Below the pieces are notes generated by a model, which did no database searches, was not told where the DNA came from, and saw nothing but the letters and a program-made list of their open reading frames with translations. Below, one piece after another: positions 17,490 through 26,350 of a stretch of DNA of 64,000 bases. Every line of letters begins with the position of its first letter. Positions within the stretch are counted from its first letter, which is position 1. The position numbers and the translations under genes are program-made. Origin of the DNA: JAFGNW01 sp964618515 (GTDB lineage Bacteria > Zixibacteria > MSB-5A5 > GN15 > FEB-12); the NCBI GenBank assembly GCA_964618515.1, contig CAZUAS010000002.1:1-64000 (forward strand). The letters run 5' to 3'.

Positions 17490-17822
17490 ATGAAAATCAT
17501 ATCCGGTATAAATCATCAAATGACCAGAACAATTGAACAAAAGATTCAGACACAAGACCCGGCCGATATATTAAATAGGCTGCGACCGTTTATATTACGT
17601 TGCCTGAAACTTAACCATGAAATCAACAACCCTCTGGCTGGAATTCTCGGATATACGGAATTTCTGCTTGAAGAAGAAACCCTGTCAGAAATCCAACGGG
17701 ACTGTGTCCATCAAATAATGTCCTGTGCCGACCGGATAGAAAAAGAGATCAGCCGGTTATGTCAGGAAAAAATAGAACTCGCAGGGCGTCTCGATTTAAA
17801 GCAAATCTTCCCCGAGGAATAA
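17490..17822 (+). CDS. stand-alone HisKA (DHp) H-box protein without kinase domain
   Basis: 110 residues. Residues 33-110 read as the dimerisation and phospho-acceptor domain of a histidine kinase: CLKLNHEINNPLAGILGYTEFLLEE, with the acceptor His at about 43, followed by a second helix IQRDCVHQIMSCADRIEKEISRLC. There is no ATP-binding (HATPase_c) domain and no room for one, and the stop is only 13 bases from the end of the convergent gene. It may serve as a phosphotransfer or scaffold partner for another kinase, or be a remnant. The translation start is uncertain: the first ATG at 17490 has no ribosome binding site, and another ATG lies at 17520. Confidence 0.65.
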   Translation: MKIISGINHQMTRTIEQKIQTQDPADILNRLRPFILRCLKLNHEINNPLAGILGYTEFLLEEETLSEIQRDCVHQIMSCADRIEKEISRLCQEKIELAGRLDLKQIFPEE

Positions 17823-17834
17823 AAAGAACCGCTT

Positions 17835-20006
17835 TTAAATTAAATTATTAATTTTACGAATAATCCATTCCACTGATAAAAAGGTGATAAAAAGTAACAA
17901 CAGCCAGAATTTATTCCACAAAACGACTTCCTTTTGAGTTAATTCCATAACCATCTCCAGGTCCATGCTGTTAACGGCTTCGTTGAACCGGTCATAAGTA
18001 AAATACCCACCAGCGGTTATCGATGACAGCGCCATTAAACCGGTGTGATCGCCGCTCTGGTCGAATTCTTCCAGCGAGAAGACTTCTACTACCAGCCGGC
18101 CCCGGTTGTTTTTTAATATCTGCCCGCCCTTTTCAAGGTTAGCAGTATAAGTATATCTACCGGGCGGTATTTTAACCAGCTCAGCCTGTAATTGTCCGGG
18201 GGAACTTTCGATAAAATCCTGTTCGAAAATGTCGCTGCCGTTATCATTTTCCAGCCGCACAACCCCCGTAACTTCCGGCAAAGGCCGAAAACCCTGGTCA
18301 TAGGCCCGAGCCTTGAAACGCACCGTTTCACCACGGCTGAAGACTTCTTTTTCCGGAGTTACTCTTACCGGCTCGAAATCATCCTGTACCGTCAACCAGC
18401 TGATCATCCCTTCCATAAATTTACCATAATTGCTGTCATCCTCACCGAAGCCCAGTTTGATAAAACCCCAGCTCCAGAACGGCAGGGCGGCGCTGGCAAT
18501 AACTTTTCCGGGACCGAACCGCCGGTAGCCCAGAAGCGGGGCTTTATCACCCGGCCGTCTTATATCGGCAGCCGTCACCAGAACCACGCCTTCGGGGTCA
18601 ACCACATCACATCGGACCAGCATCTTAAACGGCGGCAGATTTGCCCAGATCTCCCGGATGGCATTGCGGTCATCGGCCAGCCTCACCACCGGATGGAAAA
18701 GGTTTTGCTCCGAGGGTTCGCCGTGGAAATCGAAATATTCAACCGGTGACTTCTGCGATTGATAATACGGCAGCAGGCTGTTGAACCAGCCGACCGGTCC
18801 CCGGCCGGCGTACTGTTGCCCCAGAATAATCCACAGAGCTCCCCCTTTTTCACTAAGATAAGTCTTTAAAATATCCTGCCGGGTTTCAAACTTGACCGGG
18901 TCTGGGTCATGCAGGATTACCAAGTCATAGCGGTTCAGGTCAGTTTGCCGGACAGGAAAAAGACCTGACAGGTTACCAGCCTTATCACCGGTAACGGTTA
19001 AAACCACGTCATATTTATCCGCCTGAAGTAAAAACCGCCGGAGAAAACCGACTTCATAATCCGGGTGGTCCGTCACCAGCAAAATAAGCAGGCGATTCTT
19101 CAACACTTTAACTGAAATGGTTTTAAGATTATTGCCGGTTGTTTCCTCGCCTTCCTGCGGTACAATTTTAACCTGGAACAATTTCTGACCGGGTTCTTCA
19201 GGGGTGTAAGACAGGGTAACATCGCCAAAGCCGCCTTCCTGAGATATCGCCAGCCGGGTTTCATCCAAAATTTTCGTACTGTCAGCCAGTTGGACGGTAA
19301 TATTTTTTCCGGCGGCATTATGCCAGTTGAGCTTGAGTTTCACTTCGGTCGGTTGACCTACAAAAACCACCGGGTTGAAGTTGATGCCTTCCAGCCCGAT
19401 ATCGAAATTCGCCGCCTTACCGGACATATCCACACATAAAAGGGGGGTTTTTGAACCGCGTAGCGCCTCAACCGGCTGACGCCCGGAATTCGATTTACCG
19501 TCGGAAAATAACAACCAGTAATCCGAGGCTTCGATAAGGTCAATTTTCTTCAGCTCATAGAGAGCTTCGCCCAGGGCTGTTCGGTCACGGTCTACATTTT
19601 TCTCCGAAACGGCCAAATTACCGCCAAAATAAAAAATTTTCATATTCACCCGGTCTTTTAAACGGGCAAAATCGGCCGATTTCAATAGCGAATCAAGCCG
19701 GGCTTTACGTGATTTATCCTTCTCCACTCGTTCCATGCTGGAAGAGCCGTCAATAAGAACCGTTACTTTTTTTGGCCTTTTAAATTCCCGGGCATAACTG
19801 AGAACCGGTTCCAGTAAAGCCAGACACAGTGCCAGTACCGCCATCACCCTGAGAAAAATGAAAACTGTTTTCAGAAAAAGCGTCACCGGTGGATTGGTTC
19901 GCCGGTACAACCAGAAGGACATTAAAAGTAAACCGGCCAGCGCCAGCCAGACCATAACCTGGTGCCCGGATAAAAAATCAATAGAGATATCTTTAAAACC
20001 GAACAT
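17835..20006 (-). CDS. vWA-domain membrane protein
   Basis: 723 residues. Two membrane helices are at the N-terminus (VWLALAGLLLMSFWLY, FLRVMAVLALCLALLEPVL) and one at the extreme C-terminus (FWLLLLFITFLSVEWII). Right after the second helix comes a von Willebrand factor A domain with an intact metal-ion motif (VTVLIDGSSSMERV). Later segments look like the glutamine-amidotransferase-like fold seen in this family (LVILHDPDPVKFETRQDILKTYLSEKGGALWIILGQQ), then Ig-like beta domains. This arrangement resembles the large membrane proteins that accompany BatA/BatB and MoxR ATPases in Bacteroidetes-like genomes. No MoxR gene is nearby. The function is probably periplasmic binding or complex assembly, but it is unproven. 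Confidence 0.75.
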   Translation of the reverse strand: MFGFKDISIDFLSGHQVMVWLALAGLLLMSFWLYRRTNPPVTLFLKTVFIFLRVMAVLALCLALLEPVLSYAREFKRPKKVTVLIDGSSSMERVEKDKSRKARLDSLLKSADFARLKDRVNMKIFYFGGNLAVSEKNVDRDRTALGEALYELKKIDLIEASDYWLLFSDGKSNSGRQPVEALRGSKTPLLCVDMSGKAANFDIGLEGINFNPVVFVGQPTEVKLKLNWHNAAGKNITVQLADSTKILDETRLAISQEGGFGDVTLSYTPEEPGQKLFQVKIVPQEGEETTGNNLKTISVKVLKNRLLILLVTDHPDYEVGFLRRFLLQADKYDVVLTVTGDKAGNLSGLFPVRQTDLNRYDLVILHDPDPVKFETRQDILKTYLSEKGGALWIILGQQYAGRGPVGWFNSLLPYYQSQKSPVEYFDFHGEPSEQNLFHPVVRLADDRNAIREIWANLPPFKMLVRCDVVDPEGVVLVTAADIRRPGDKAPLLGYRRFGPGKVIASAALPFWSWGFIKLGFGEDDSNYGKFMEGMISWLTVQDDFEPVRVTPEKEVFSRGETVRFKARAYDQGFRPLPEVTGVVRLENDNGSDIFEQDFIESSPGQLQAELVKIPPGRYTYTANLEKGGQILKNNRGRLVVEVFSLEEFDQSGDHTGLMALSSITAGGYFTYDRFNEAVNSMDLEMVMELTQKEVVLWNKFWLLLLFITFLSVEWIIRKINNLI

Positions 20007-20094
20007 GACTACAATATACCAGCTCTAACCGGTTAAGTTAATGAAAAAAAACATAATACTGATTTTACCGTGGAAACAAACTGAAGTTGCAAAA

Positions 20095-21075
20095 TTATGA
20101 CGTCCGGGCTATGGTGTATTTAACCATACTGGTCAGGGATTCATAATAAGCGGAATTGCTGATAGGTAAGATACTTTCAAGCCCCTGCTGACACAGTTCA
20201 TCAGCTTTTTTATAAGCGTATTCGATGCCGCCGTTTTCGTTCACAAAATCATAGACCAGCCGGAACGAATCTTCGTTTCCCTGTTTTAACTGCTTGATTA
20301 TATCGCTTCCCCCTGCAGCTGTCACTTTTTTCAGTGAGTATATGAGCGGTAGAGTTACTTTACCGGTCATTACATCATTGCCGGGCTCCTTCCCGATGGT
20401 TTCCGCGTCGCCGACGAAATCCAGAAGGTCATCGACAATTTGAAAAGCCACCCCGATTTTTTCACCGAAGGAGGCAAACTTACGTCTTTCGGAATGGTTC
20501 TTTTTCTTTAAAATCGGTCCCGCTTCACAGGACACATTAAAAAGCGAAGCCGTTTTGTCGGCAATGATATCAAGGTATTCCTCTTCGGAAAGCGCATAAT
20601 TGCCGGTTTCCTCAATCTGCCGCAACTCACCGATGGAGACCCGCGAGGTAGCCAGGGAAACGGCGTTAATCAAATCCATAGAATTGACATCCACCATGAT
20701 GCGGAAAGCCTTGGCAAAAAGATAGTCGCCCATCAATACCGAAATCAGGTTCGTCCACTGGGCATTGACCGTCTTCTGACCGCGTCGTAAATGAGATTCG
20801 TCCACGACATCATCATGCAGAAGAGTTGCGGTGTGAATCAACTCTATGGCCAGCGAAGCATCGACCGAAATCTCGGTGTAGTTATCCGATGCCCGAGATG
20901 AAAGAAACAAAAAAGCCGGGCGTATCCTTTTCCCGCGGGATTTTAACAGGTGCCGGGCAATAGAAGAAATTAACGGCGAATCCCCCCGCAGATAATCACT
21001 CAGCTTTTCTTCAAACAAATCTAGGTCCGAATGGACAGGCCGGGTGTATTCCTGTAATCTGTTTATATCCAGCAT
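20095..21075 (-). CDS. polyprenyl diphosphate synthase
   Basis: About 326 residues. Both aspartate-rich motifs of trans-isoprenyl diphosphate synthases are present: LLHDDVVDESHLRRGQKTVN (DDxxD) and FQIVDDLLDFVGD, with GKRIRPAFLFLSSRA upstream and the second-site GKEPGNDVMTGKVTLPLIYSL. It condenses isopentenyl diphosphate onto an allylic primer. Length and pattern fit long-chain (hepta-/octaprenyl) enzymes that make quinone side chains, rather than farnesyl synthases. The product length cannot be read. I chose the ATG at 21075; an in-frame TTG at 21096 would add seven residues, and neither has a clear ribosome binding site. Confidence 0.9.
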   Translation of the reverse strand: MLDINRLQEYTRPVHSDLDLFEEKLSDYLRGDSPLISSIARHLLKSRGKRIRPAFLFLSSRASDNYTEISVDASLAIELIHTATLLHDDVVDESHLRRGQKTVNAQWTNLISVLMGDYLFAKAFRIMVDVNSMDLINAVSLATSRVSIGELRQIEETGNYALSEEEYLDIIADKTASLFNVSCEAGPILKKKNHSERRKFASFGEKIGVAFQIVDDLLDFVGDAETIGKEPGNDVMTGKVTLPLIYSLKKVTAAGGSDIIKQLKQGNEDSFRLVYDFVNENGGIEYAYKKADELCQQGLESILPISNSAYYESLTSMVKYTIARTS

Positions 21076-21233
21076 TTTCAATATATACGTTTCCAAAAAC
21101 AGGTTTTACATTTTTAAATATGCTTTTTTTCATGACTTGTCAATGGAATTAAAAAGAATTGTATCCTTATTCCCCTTATCCATAATTTGTTTGTGGACAA
21201 CATATTTAACGATCATTATAAATAAATATGACC

Positions 21234-22046
21234 CTAATTTCCATATTCGGGAAACAGGAATTTTCTGATTCCGTTTTTATAAGAAATACTGTTCAGGTAC
21301 TCACGGTCGTTATGTGAACCGCATAGTTCGATAAAATACTTCGGTTCCGGGGCAAGATTATATAACTTCCGGCCCATTTCGTAAGGAATCATATCATCAT
21401 CAGGCGAATGGGTTACCAGCACCGGACAGGACAGTAAACCAATTTTGGCGGCGGAATCAAATTTATAGCGGAGTAAATACCTGACCGGGAAAAAGGGGAA
21501 CATTTTCTGCCCCAGTTCCGCAACCGAGGTAAAAGAAGACTCCACAATCACCCCGCCACAGGAAACTTTAAAAGCCGTTTCAACAGCTACGGCGCCGCCG
21601 AGGGACCGCCCGAACAGGATAATATCCGCATTCGCAATATTCTTTTCCTGCACCAGCCAGTTGAAGGCGGCCAGGGCATCCTCGTAAACACCCGCTTCGG
21701 AGGGCTTGCCGTCGGAACGACCATAACCGCGGTAATCAAATAAAAGCACATTGACATTAAAACTTGTGAAAAACTGAACCGTTTCGAGCCGATGAGAAAT
21801 ATTGCCGGCGTTCCCGTGGCAGAATAAAACCGTCTTGTCCCCCGGCATCGAGGGAAAATACCAGGCATGAATTTTTTGACCGGGAACAATCTCAATTAAA
21901 ACATCTTCAAAGACCAAGTTCAATTCATCCGGGGTGACAGCCAATTCTCTCACGGGCATAAAAACCATACGGCCCTGGTTGAAATACAAATAAAGACCGA
22001 TAGCCAGAAAAACTCCAAAAAGAACCAAAAAAAGCCAGGTTATCAT
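21234..22046 (-). CDS. membrane-anchored alpha/beta hydrolase
   Basis: About 270 residues. A single N-terminal membrane helix (MITWLFLVLFGVFLAIGLYLYF) is followed by the alpha/beta hydrolase fold of the BEM46/YfhR type. LFCHGNAGNISHR is the oxyanion region, IILFGRSLGGAVAVE holds the nucleophile Ser in G-x-S-x-G, SPDDDMIPYEMGRKLY supplies the acid and CGSHNDREY the His. The substrate is unknown. The longest frame begins with TTG at 22064; the ATG at 22046 immediately before the membrane helix is preferred. It follows guaA by 76 bases on the same strand and may be the last gene of the lpx operon. Confidence 0.82.
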   Translation of the reverse strand: MITWLFLVLFGVFLAIGLYLYFNQGRMVFMPVRELAVTPDELNLVFEDVLIEIVPGQKIHAWYFPSMPGDKTVLFCHGNAGNISHRLETVQFFTSFNVNVLLFDYRGYGRSDGKPSEAGVYEDALAAFNWLVQEKNIANADIILFGRSLGGAVAVETAFKVSCGGVIVESSFTSVAELGQKMFPFFPVRYLLRYKFDSAAKIGLLSCPVLVTHSPDDDMIPYEMGRKLYNLAPEPKYFIELCGSHNDREYLNSISYKNGIRKFLFPEYGN

Positions 22047-22122
22047 TTTAAATACTTTCAGCAATTATCCAGCCTGCATAAAATATATGTTCGTGGAAAT
22101 ATATGCGGACGCTATCCGCAGG

Positions 22123-23658
22123 TTATTCCCATTCGATTGTAGCCGGCGGCTTGGAGGAAATATCGTAAGTGACGCGGTTAACCCCCTTGACATGGCGAAT
22201 AATCCGGTTGGAGATGTGCGCCAGAAGGTCGGGGTCGATGCGCGCCCAATCGGCTGTCATGGCGTCAACCGAGGTCACCGCTCGAAGAGCCACGACATTT
22301 TCATAGGTTCTTTCGTCCCCCATTACGCCGACCGCTTTGACCGGCAGAAGCACCGCGAAAGCCTGCCAGATTTCATCGTAGAGGTTATGCCGGCGGAGTT
22401 CCTCGATAAAAATGGCGTCAACCTCGCGCAGTAAATCCAGCCGTTCTCGGGTTACAGGTCCCAGTATCCTGACCGCCAGCCCCGGCCCGGGAAACGGGTG
22501 TCGCCGGACGAATTGTTCCGATAAACCCAGCGCCCGCCCCAGAGCTCTTACCTCATCTTTAAACAGCTCCCGCAAAGGTTCAATCAACCTGAGTTTCATG
22601 TGTTCTTTCAGCCCCCCGACATTATGATGTGATTTAATCGTCACCGATGGACCTTTGAAGGAGACCGATTCTATGACGTCAGGATACAGCGTTCCCTGCC
22701 CCAGAAAATCAATGTCTCCGATTTTTTCGGCTTCCGCTTCGAAAACATCAATGAAGGTGTTACCGATAATCTTCCGTTTTTGCTCCGGGTCTTCCACTCC
22801 CGCCAGCCGCTCTAGGAATATATCGGAGGCATCGACCTTATGCAGGTTTATTCCCAGCGATTCAAGCAGGTTGCCGACTTCGTGGAACTCGTTTTTGCGA
22901 AGGACGCCGTTATTGACGAAGACCGCATGCAGGTTGTTCCCGATTGCCCGATGCAGCAATATAGCCGCCACCGAGGAATCCACCCCGCCGGATATGCCCA
23001 GGAGAACCTTTCCCCTGCCGACCTGTTTTTTTATTTTCGCTATCGCTTCATCGATAAACGACTCCGTCGTCCAGTCCCCCTTCAGACCACAAATCCTGTA
23101 GAGAAAATTATGCAGTATCTTCTCCCCTTCGATGGTATGATGGACTTCAGGATGAAACTGCAAACCATAGACGCTTCTTTTCTCGTCGGCAATAGCCGCC
23201 ACTTGCAATGAATCAGTGGAGCCGATAACGCGAAAACCCTCGGGCAGTCTGACGATGGAATCGCCATGCGACATCCACACCCGGCTTTCCGGTTTAATTC
23301 CCTGGAACAAAAGACCGTCATCGACCACCTTAAAAGTCGAGGCGCCGTACTCACGGTTGGTGCTTCTGACCAGCTGCCCGCCATGATAATCAGCCAAAAG
23401 CTGCATTCCGTAACAAACCCCCAGAACAGGCTGCTCCTGCCGGTAAAAGGAAGCCGGTAAACGCGGGGAATCAGGGTCAGCCAGCGAGGCCGGACCGCCC
23501 GAGAGGATATAACCGGATACCTTCCGGTTGGCATATTTATCCAGTTCGACATTATAGGGGACAATTTCACAATAGACATGAGCCTCGCGTACCCGGCGGG
23601 CAATTAACTGAGTGTACTGCGAACCAAAATCCAGTATCAAAATCATTTCATGAGACAT
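22123..23658 (-). CDS. guaA: GMP synthase (glutamine-hydrolysing)
   Basis: 511 residues, normal length. The class I glutamine amidotransferase domain is at the N-terminus, with its nucleophile in VLGVCYGMQ (Cys82) and the HPE pair in LQFHPEVHHT. The ATP pyrophosphatase domain has the P-loop LLGISGGVDSSVAAILLHRA. The C-terminal dimerisation domain ends VNRVTYDISSKPPATIEWE, as in GuaA from most bacteria. It converts XMP to GMP using glutamine and ATP. It starts two bases after the nadB stop, so it sits in the same transcript as lipid A genes; guaB is not present. Confidence 0.97.
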   Translation of the reverse strand: MSHEMILILDFGSQYTQLIARRVREAHVYCEIVPYNVELDKYANRKVSGYILSGGPASLADPDSPRLPASFYRQEQPVLGVCYGMQLLADYHGGQLVRSTNREYGASTFKVVDDGLLFQGIKPESRVWMSHGDSIVRLPEGFRVIGSTDSLQVAAIADEKRSVYGLQFHPEVHHTIEGEKILHNFLYRICGLKGDWTTESFIDEAIAKIKKQVGRGKVLLGISGGVDSSVAAILLHRAIGNNLHAVFVNNGVLRKNEFHEVGNLLESLGINLHKVDASDIFLERLAGVEDPEQKRKIIGNTFIDVFEAEAEKIGDIDFLGQGTLYPDVIESVSFKGPSVTIKSHHNVGGLKEHMKLRLIEPLRELFKDEVRALGRALGLSEQFVRRHPFPGPGLAVRILGPVTRERLDLLREVDAIFIEELRRHNLYDEIWQAFAVLLPVKAVGVMGDERTYENVVALRAVTSVDAMTADWARIDPDLLAHISNRIIRHVKGVNRVTYDISSKPPATIEWE

Positions 23659-23660
23659 AA

Positions 23661-25265
23661 CTAACTTTTCCTGTCTTTAGTTTTACCCGGTAAAACCGTA
23701 TCATGCAAAAACGACGGGTCTGTTTCAGTTCGGTCTTCCAGATAATGCAAACCGCGCGATTCCTTTCGGGAAATAGCCGACCTTATAATCAACTCCGCCA
23801 CGGTGGCGATATTGCGAAGTTCCACAACTTGCACGGTGGCCGGAGTAGCAAAATAATACTCCTCCACCGCGTTTTTTATCTGCAATGCCCGTTCCAGTGC
23901 CAGGGCAAGACGTTCTTCCGTACGAACGATACCGACGAAATCCGACATGACCCGGGTTAATTGGTGACGGTCATGGGCAATTACAATTTTTTCCCGCGGA
24001 TAATGCAAAGTGGAATAAAGAAGATTGTCCACCGGAACAGCTTCCGGAAAATGAGAATGTTTGAAGAAATCATAAGATTTCCGGGCGGCGAAACGCGAAA
24101 TCACAACCGCCTCCAGAAGAGAATTGGACGCCAGCCGATTAGCCCCGTGCATTCCCGTCATGGCTACTTCCCCGGCTACATATAATCCCGGTAGAGAGGT
24201 TTCACCGTTGATATCGCTGACAACGCCTCCGCAGGCATAATGAGCCGCCGGAACCACCGGTATTGACCGCTTCGTTATATCGAAACCATACTTGAGACAA
24301 TTACGATAAATATTAGGGAAACGCTTTTTAATAAATGATTCCCCCCGGTGACTGATGGTCAAGAGAACATATTCTTCACCGGTCTGTTTGAGTTCGCGGT
24401 CAATAGCCCGCGCCACGATATCACGCGGGGCCAGGTCTTTAAGCTCATGGTCTTCCATAATAAACCGGCCATCGACCGATTTTAACCGTCCTCCCTCACC
24501 GCGAACAGCCTCGGAAATTAAAAACGGGCGCCGTCCCGGGCTGTACAGGGTGGTAGGGTGAAATTGAATAAACTCAAGGTTGGCGACGGACACCCCGGCG
24601 CGATAAGCGATCGCCACACCGTCGCCGGTGGCGATTTTGGGATTCGAAGTATGAAAATAAACCTGCCCTAATCCGCCGGTAGCCAGTAAAGTCACCGGGG
24701 CGTAAAAAGAGCTGAACTCCCTTTCCGATTCGCAGAAAACAAAAGCCCCGGCACAACAATCCCTGCCGGCCAGGGTATAAGTAATTAAATCAAGCACCAT
24801 GTGGTCAGGAAAAATATCAATATTTTTTTTATAAGACCGACAGGCCTTGATAAGCGCCCGCTCTATTTCCCGGCCGGTTAAATCCGAAGCATGCACCACT
24901 CTCTTGGCGGAATGACCGCCTTCCCGACCCAGATCAAACTGACCATCGACCCTGGTGAAGCGTACCCCATATTCCATTAATTCTTCTATGGCGGAAGGCC
25001 CGTTTTCTATTACCTGCTCGACGACATCTTTATGACACAGGCCGCAACCTACTTTCAGAGTATCTTCGATATGTTTTTCAAAAGAGTCATTTTTGTCAAA
25101 AACAGCGGCTATTCCACCTTGTGCCCGGTTGGTGTTTGTATCGCTTTCGTCGGTTTTGGTGATGATGGCAATTTTTACTTTGGAATCTTTTTCCACCACC
25201 TGCAGGGCGTAAAAAAGACCCGCAATCCCGCTTCCGATTACCAGAAAATCGTACCGCCGTTCCAT
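23661..25265 (-). CDS. nadB: L-aspartate oxidase
   Basis: 534 residues. FAD-binding FLVIGSGIAGLFYALQV opens the protein. Family signatures include TNRAQGGIAAVFDKNDSFEKHIEDTL, GQFDLGREGGHSAKRVVHASDLTGREIERAL, ANLEFIQFHPTTLY, SEAVRGEGGRLKSVDG and AAHYACGGVVSD, and the C-terminal helical domain is present. It oxidises L-aspartate to iminoaspartate, the first step of de novo NAD synthesis. LGREGGHSAKRVV distinguishes it from succinate dehydrogenase flavoproteins. Neither nadA nor nadC is adjacent. AGGAG precedes the ATG, which overlaps the end of lpxK. Confidence 0.95.
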   Translation of the reverse strand: MERRYDFLVIGSGIAGLFYALQVVEKDSKVKIAIITKTDESDTNTNRAQGGIAAVFDKNDSFEKHIEDTLKVGCGLCHKDVVEQVIENGPSAIEELMEYGVRFTRVDGQFDLGREGGHSAKRVVHASDLTGREIERALIKACRSYKKNIDIFPDHMVLDLITYTLAGRDCCAGAFVFCESEREFSSFYAPVTLLATGGLGQVYFHTSNPKIATGDGVAIAYRAGVSVANLEFIQFHPTTLYSPGRRPFLISEAVRGEGGRLKSVDGRFIMEDHELKDLAPRDIVARAIDRELKQTGEEYVLLTISHRGESFIKKRFPNIYRNCLKYGFDITKRSIPVVPAAHYACGGVVSDINGETSLPGLYVAGEVAMTGMHGANRLASNSLLEAVVISRFAARKSYDFFKHSHFPEAVPVDNLLYSTLHYPREKIVIAHDRHQLTRVMSDFVGIVRTEERLALALERALQIKNAVEEYYFATPATVQVVELRNIATVAELIIRSAISRKESRGLHYLEDRTETDPSFLHDTVLPGKTKDRKS

Positions 25266-26350
25266 TAACTCTCCTGTTTTTTTAAATCAAGCCTGGTCAT
25301 GATGAATTCCATCAGCTTTTCTTCTCCGGGATTCAAATCCACCGATAAATCAAGATAATATATTTCACGACCAAAATCAAAATTTCCCAACTTTACCCAG
25401 TCTTTACTGGTCGTAACAATTACGTCCGAATCAAGCTCCTCCGCCATGGCTTTTATTTCTTCAAGCAGAGTCTGGTCGTATTGCTGATGGTCCGATAATT
25501 CCCAGGCATAGTCAAGGTCGCCGGACAAGGCAAAAACCTGTTTTTTCAAAACCTCGAAATTACCCACCCCGGCAAACAGGAAAACCGACTTATCCTCAAG
25601 ATATTTAACCGGCATACTCTGACCAGGGCTGACCAGGGAGGTAATCGAAAAGGCGGCATTATAATAATCCGCCTTGGGATGTATTTTTTGAAGACGCTTC
25701 ATGAGAAGATTCAGGTCTTTGGCAAACCGGGAACGGGTCACCACCACGATATCGGCCCGTCTTATAGCCGACACCGGTTCACGAAGAATGCCATATGGAA
25801 AAGGCTTAAGTAATCTCTTTTTAACACCGGCGTCATATGTAACCAGGTTGATATCTCGCCCCAGTTTAAAGTGCTGATAACCGTCATCGATAATAATGAC
25901 ATCGACTTTGTTCATTTCGGCGAGCTTCATGGCCGCTTCGGTCTTTGATTCGTGAACAGCGAAGTACGCTTCCGGTAACTCATGCGCCAACAGCATGACT
26001 TCATCCCCAGTCACATGGACATCCATCTTCTGTACCTTGTACCCCGGTTTTACGAAAGCGATTTTTTTGGTTCGGCCGTAACCGGAGGATACGATACCCA
26101 CCCTGATTTCCTCATTCAAAAAAAACCGGGAAATAAATGCCACCATTGGTGTTTTACCGGAACCGCCGACCGTAATATTACCCACCGATAAAACGGGGAT
26201 GTTAATTTTAACCGGTTTTCCGGAAGTTATTTTTTTTATAAAAAACAGGAAACGATAAAAGTAAGAAGCCAGCCACAGGAAAAAAGCGACCACCCGCCAA
26301 AACGAAAAACCCTGGCTGCGAATTATCTTTTTCCAGATTTCTTCAACCAT
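25265..26350 (-). CDS. lpxK: tetraacyldisaccharide 4'-kinase
   Basis: 361 residues. The Walker A motif LSVGNITVGGSGKTP follows the N-terminal membrane-associated helix (FFLWLASYFYRFLFFIKK). VGIVSSGYGR and the catalytic-region DVIIIDDGYQHFKLGRDINLV are typical of LpxK, which phosphorylates the 4' position of the lipid A disaccharide on the inner membrane. It lies between waaA (overlapping by 8 bases at its start) and nadB, in the order lpxB-waaA-lpxK. Confidence 0.94.
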   Translation of the reverse strand: MVEEIWKKIIRSQGFSFWRVVAFFLWLASYFYRFLFFIKKITSGKPVKINIPVLSVGNITVGGSGKTPMVAFISRFFLNEEIRVGIVSSGYGRTKKIAFVKPGYKVQKMDVHVTGDEVMLLAHELPEAYFAVHESKTEAAMKLAEMNKVDVIIIDDGYQHFKLGRDINLVTYDAGVKKRLLKPFPYGILREPVSAIRRADIVVVTRSRFAKDLNLLMKRLQKIHPKADYYNAAFSITSLVSPGQSMPVKYLEDKSVFLFAGVGNFEVLKKQVFALSGDLDYAWELSDHQQYDQTLLEEIKAMAEELDSDVIVTTSKDWVKLGNFDFGREIYYLDLSVDLNPGEEKLMEFIMTRLDLKKQES

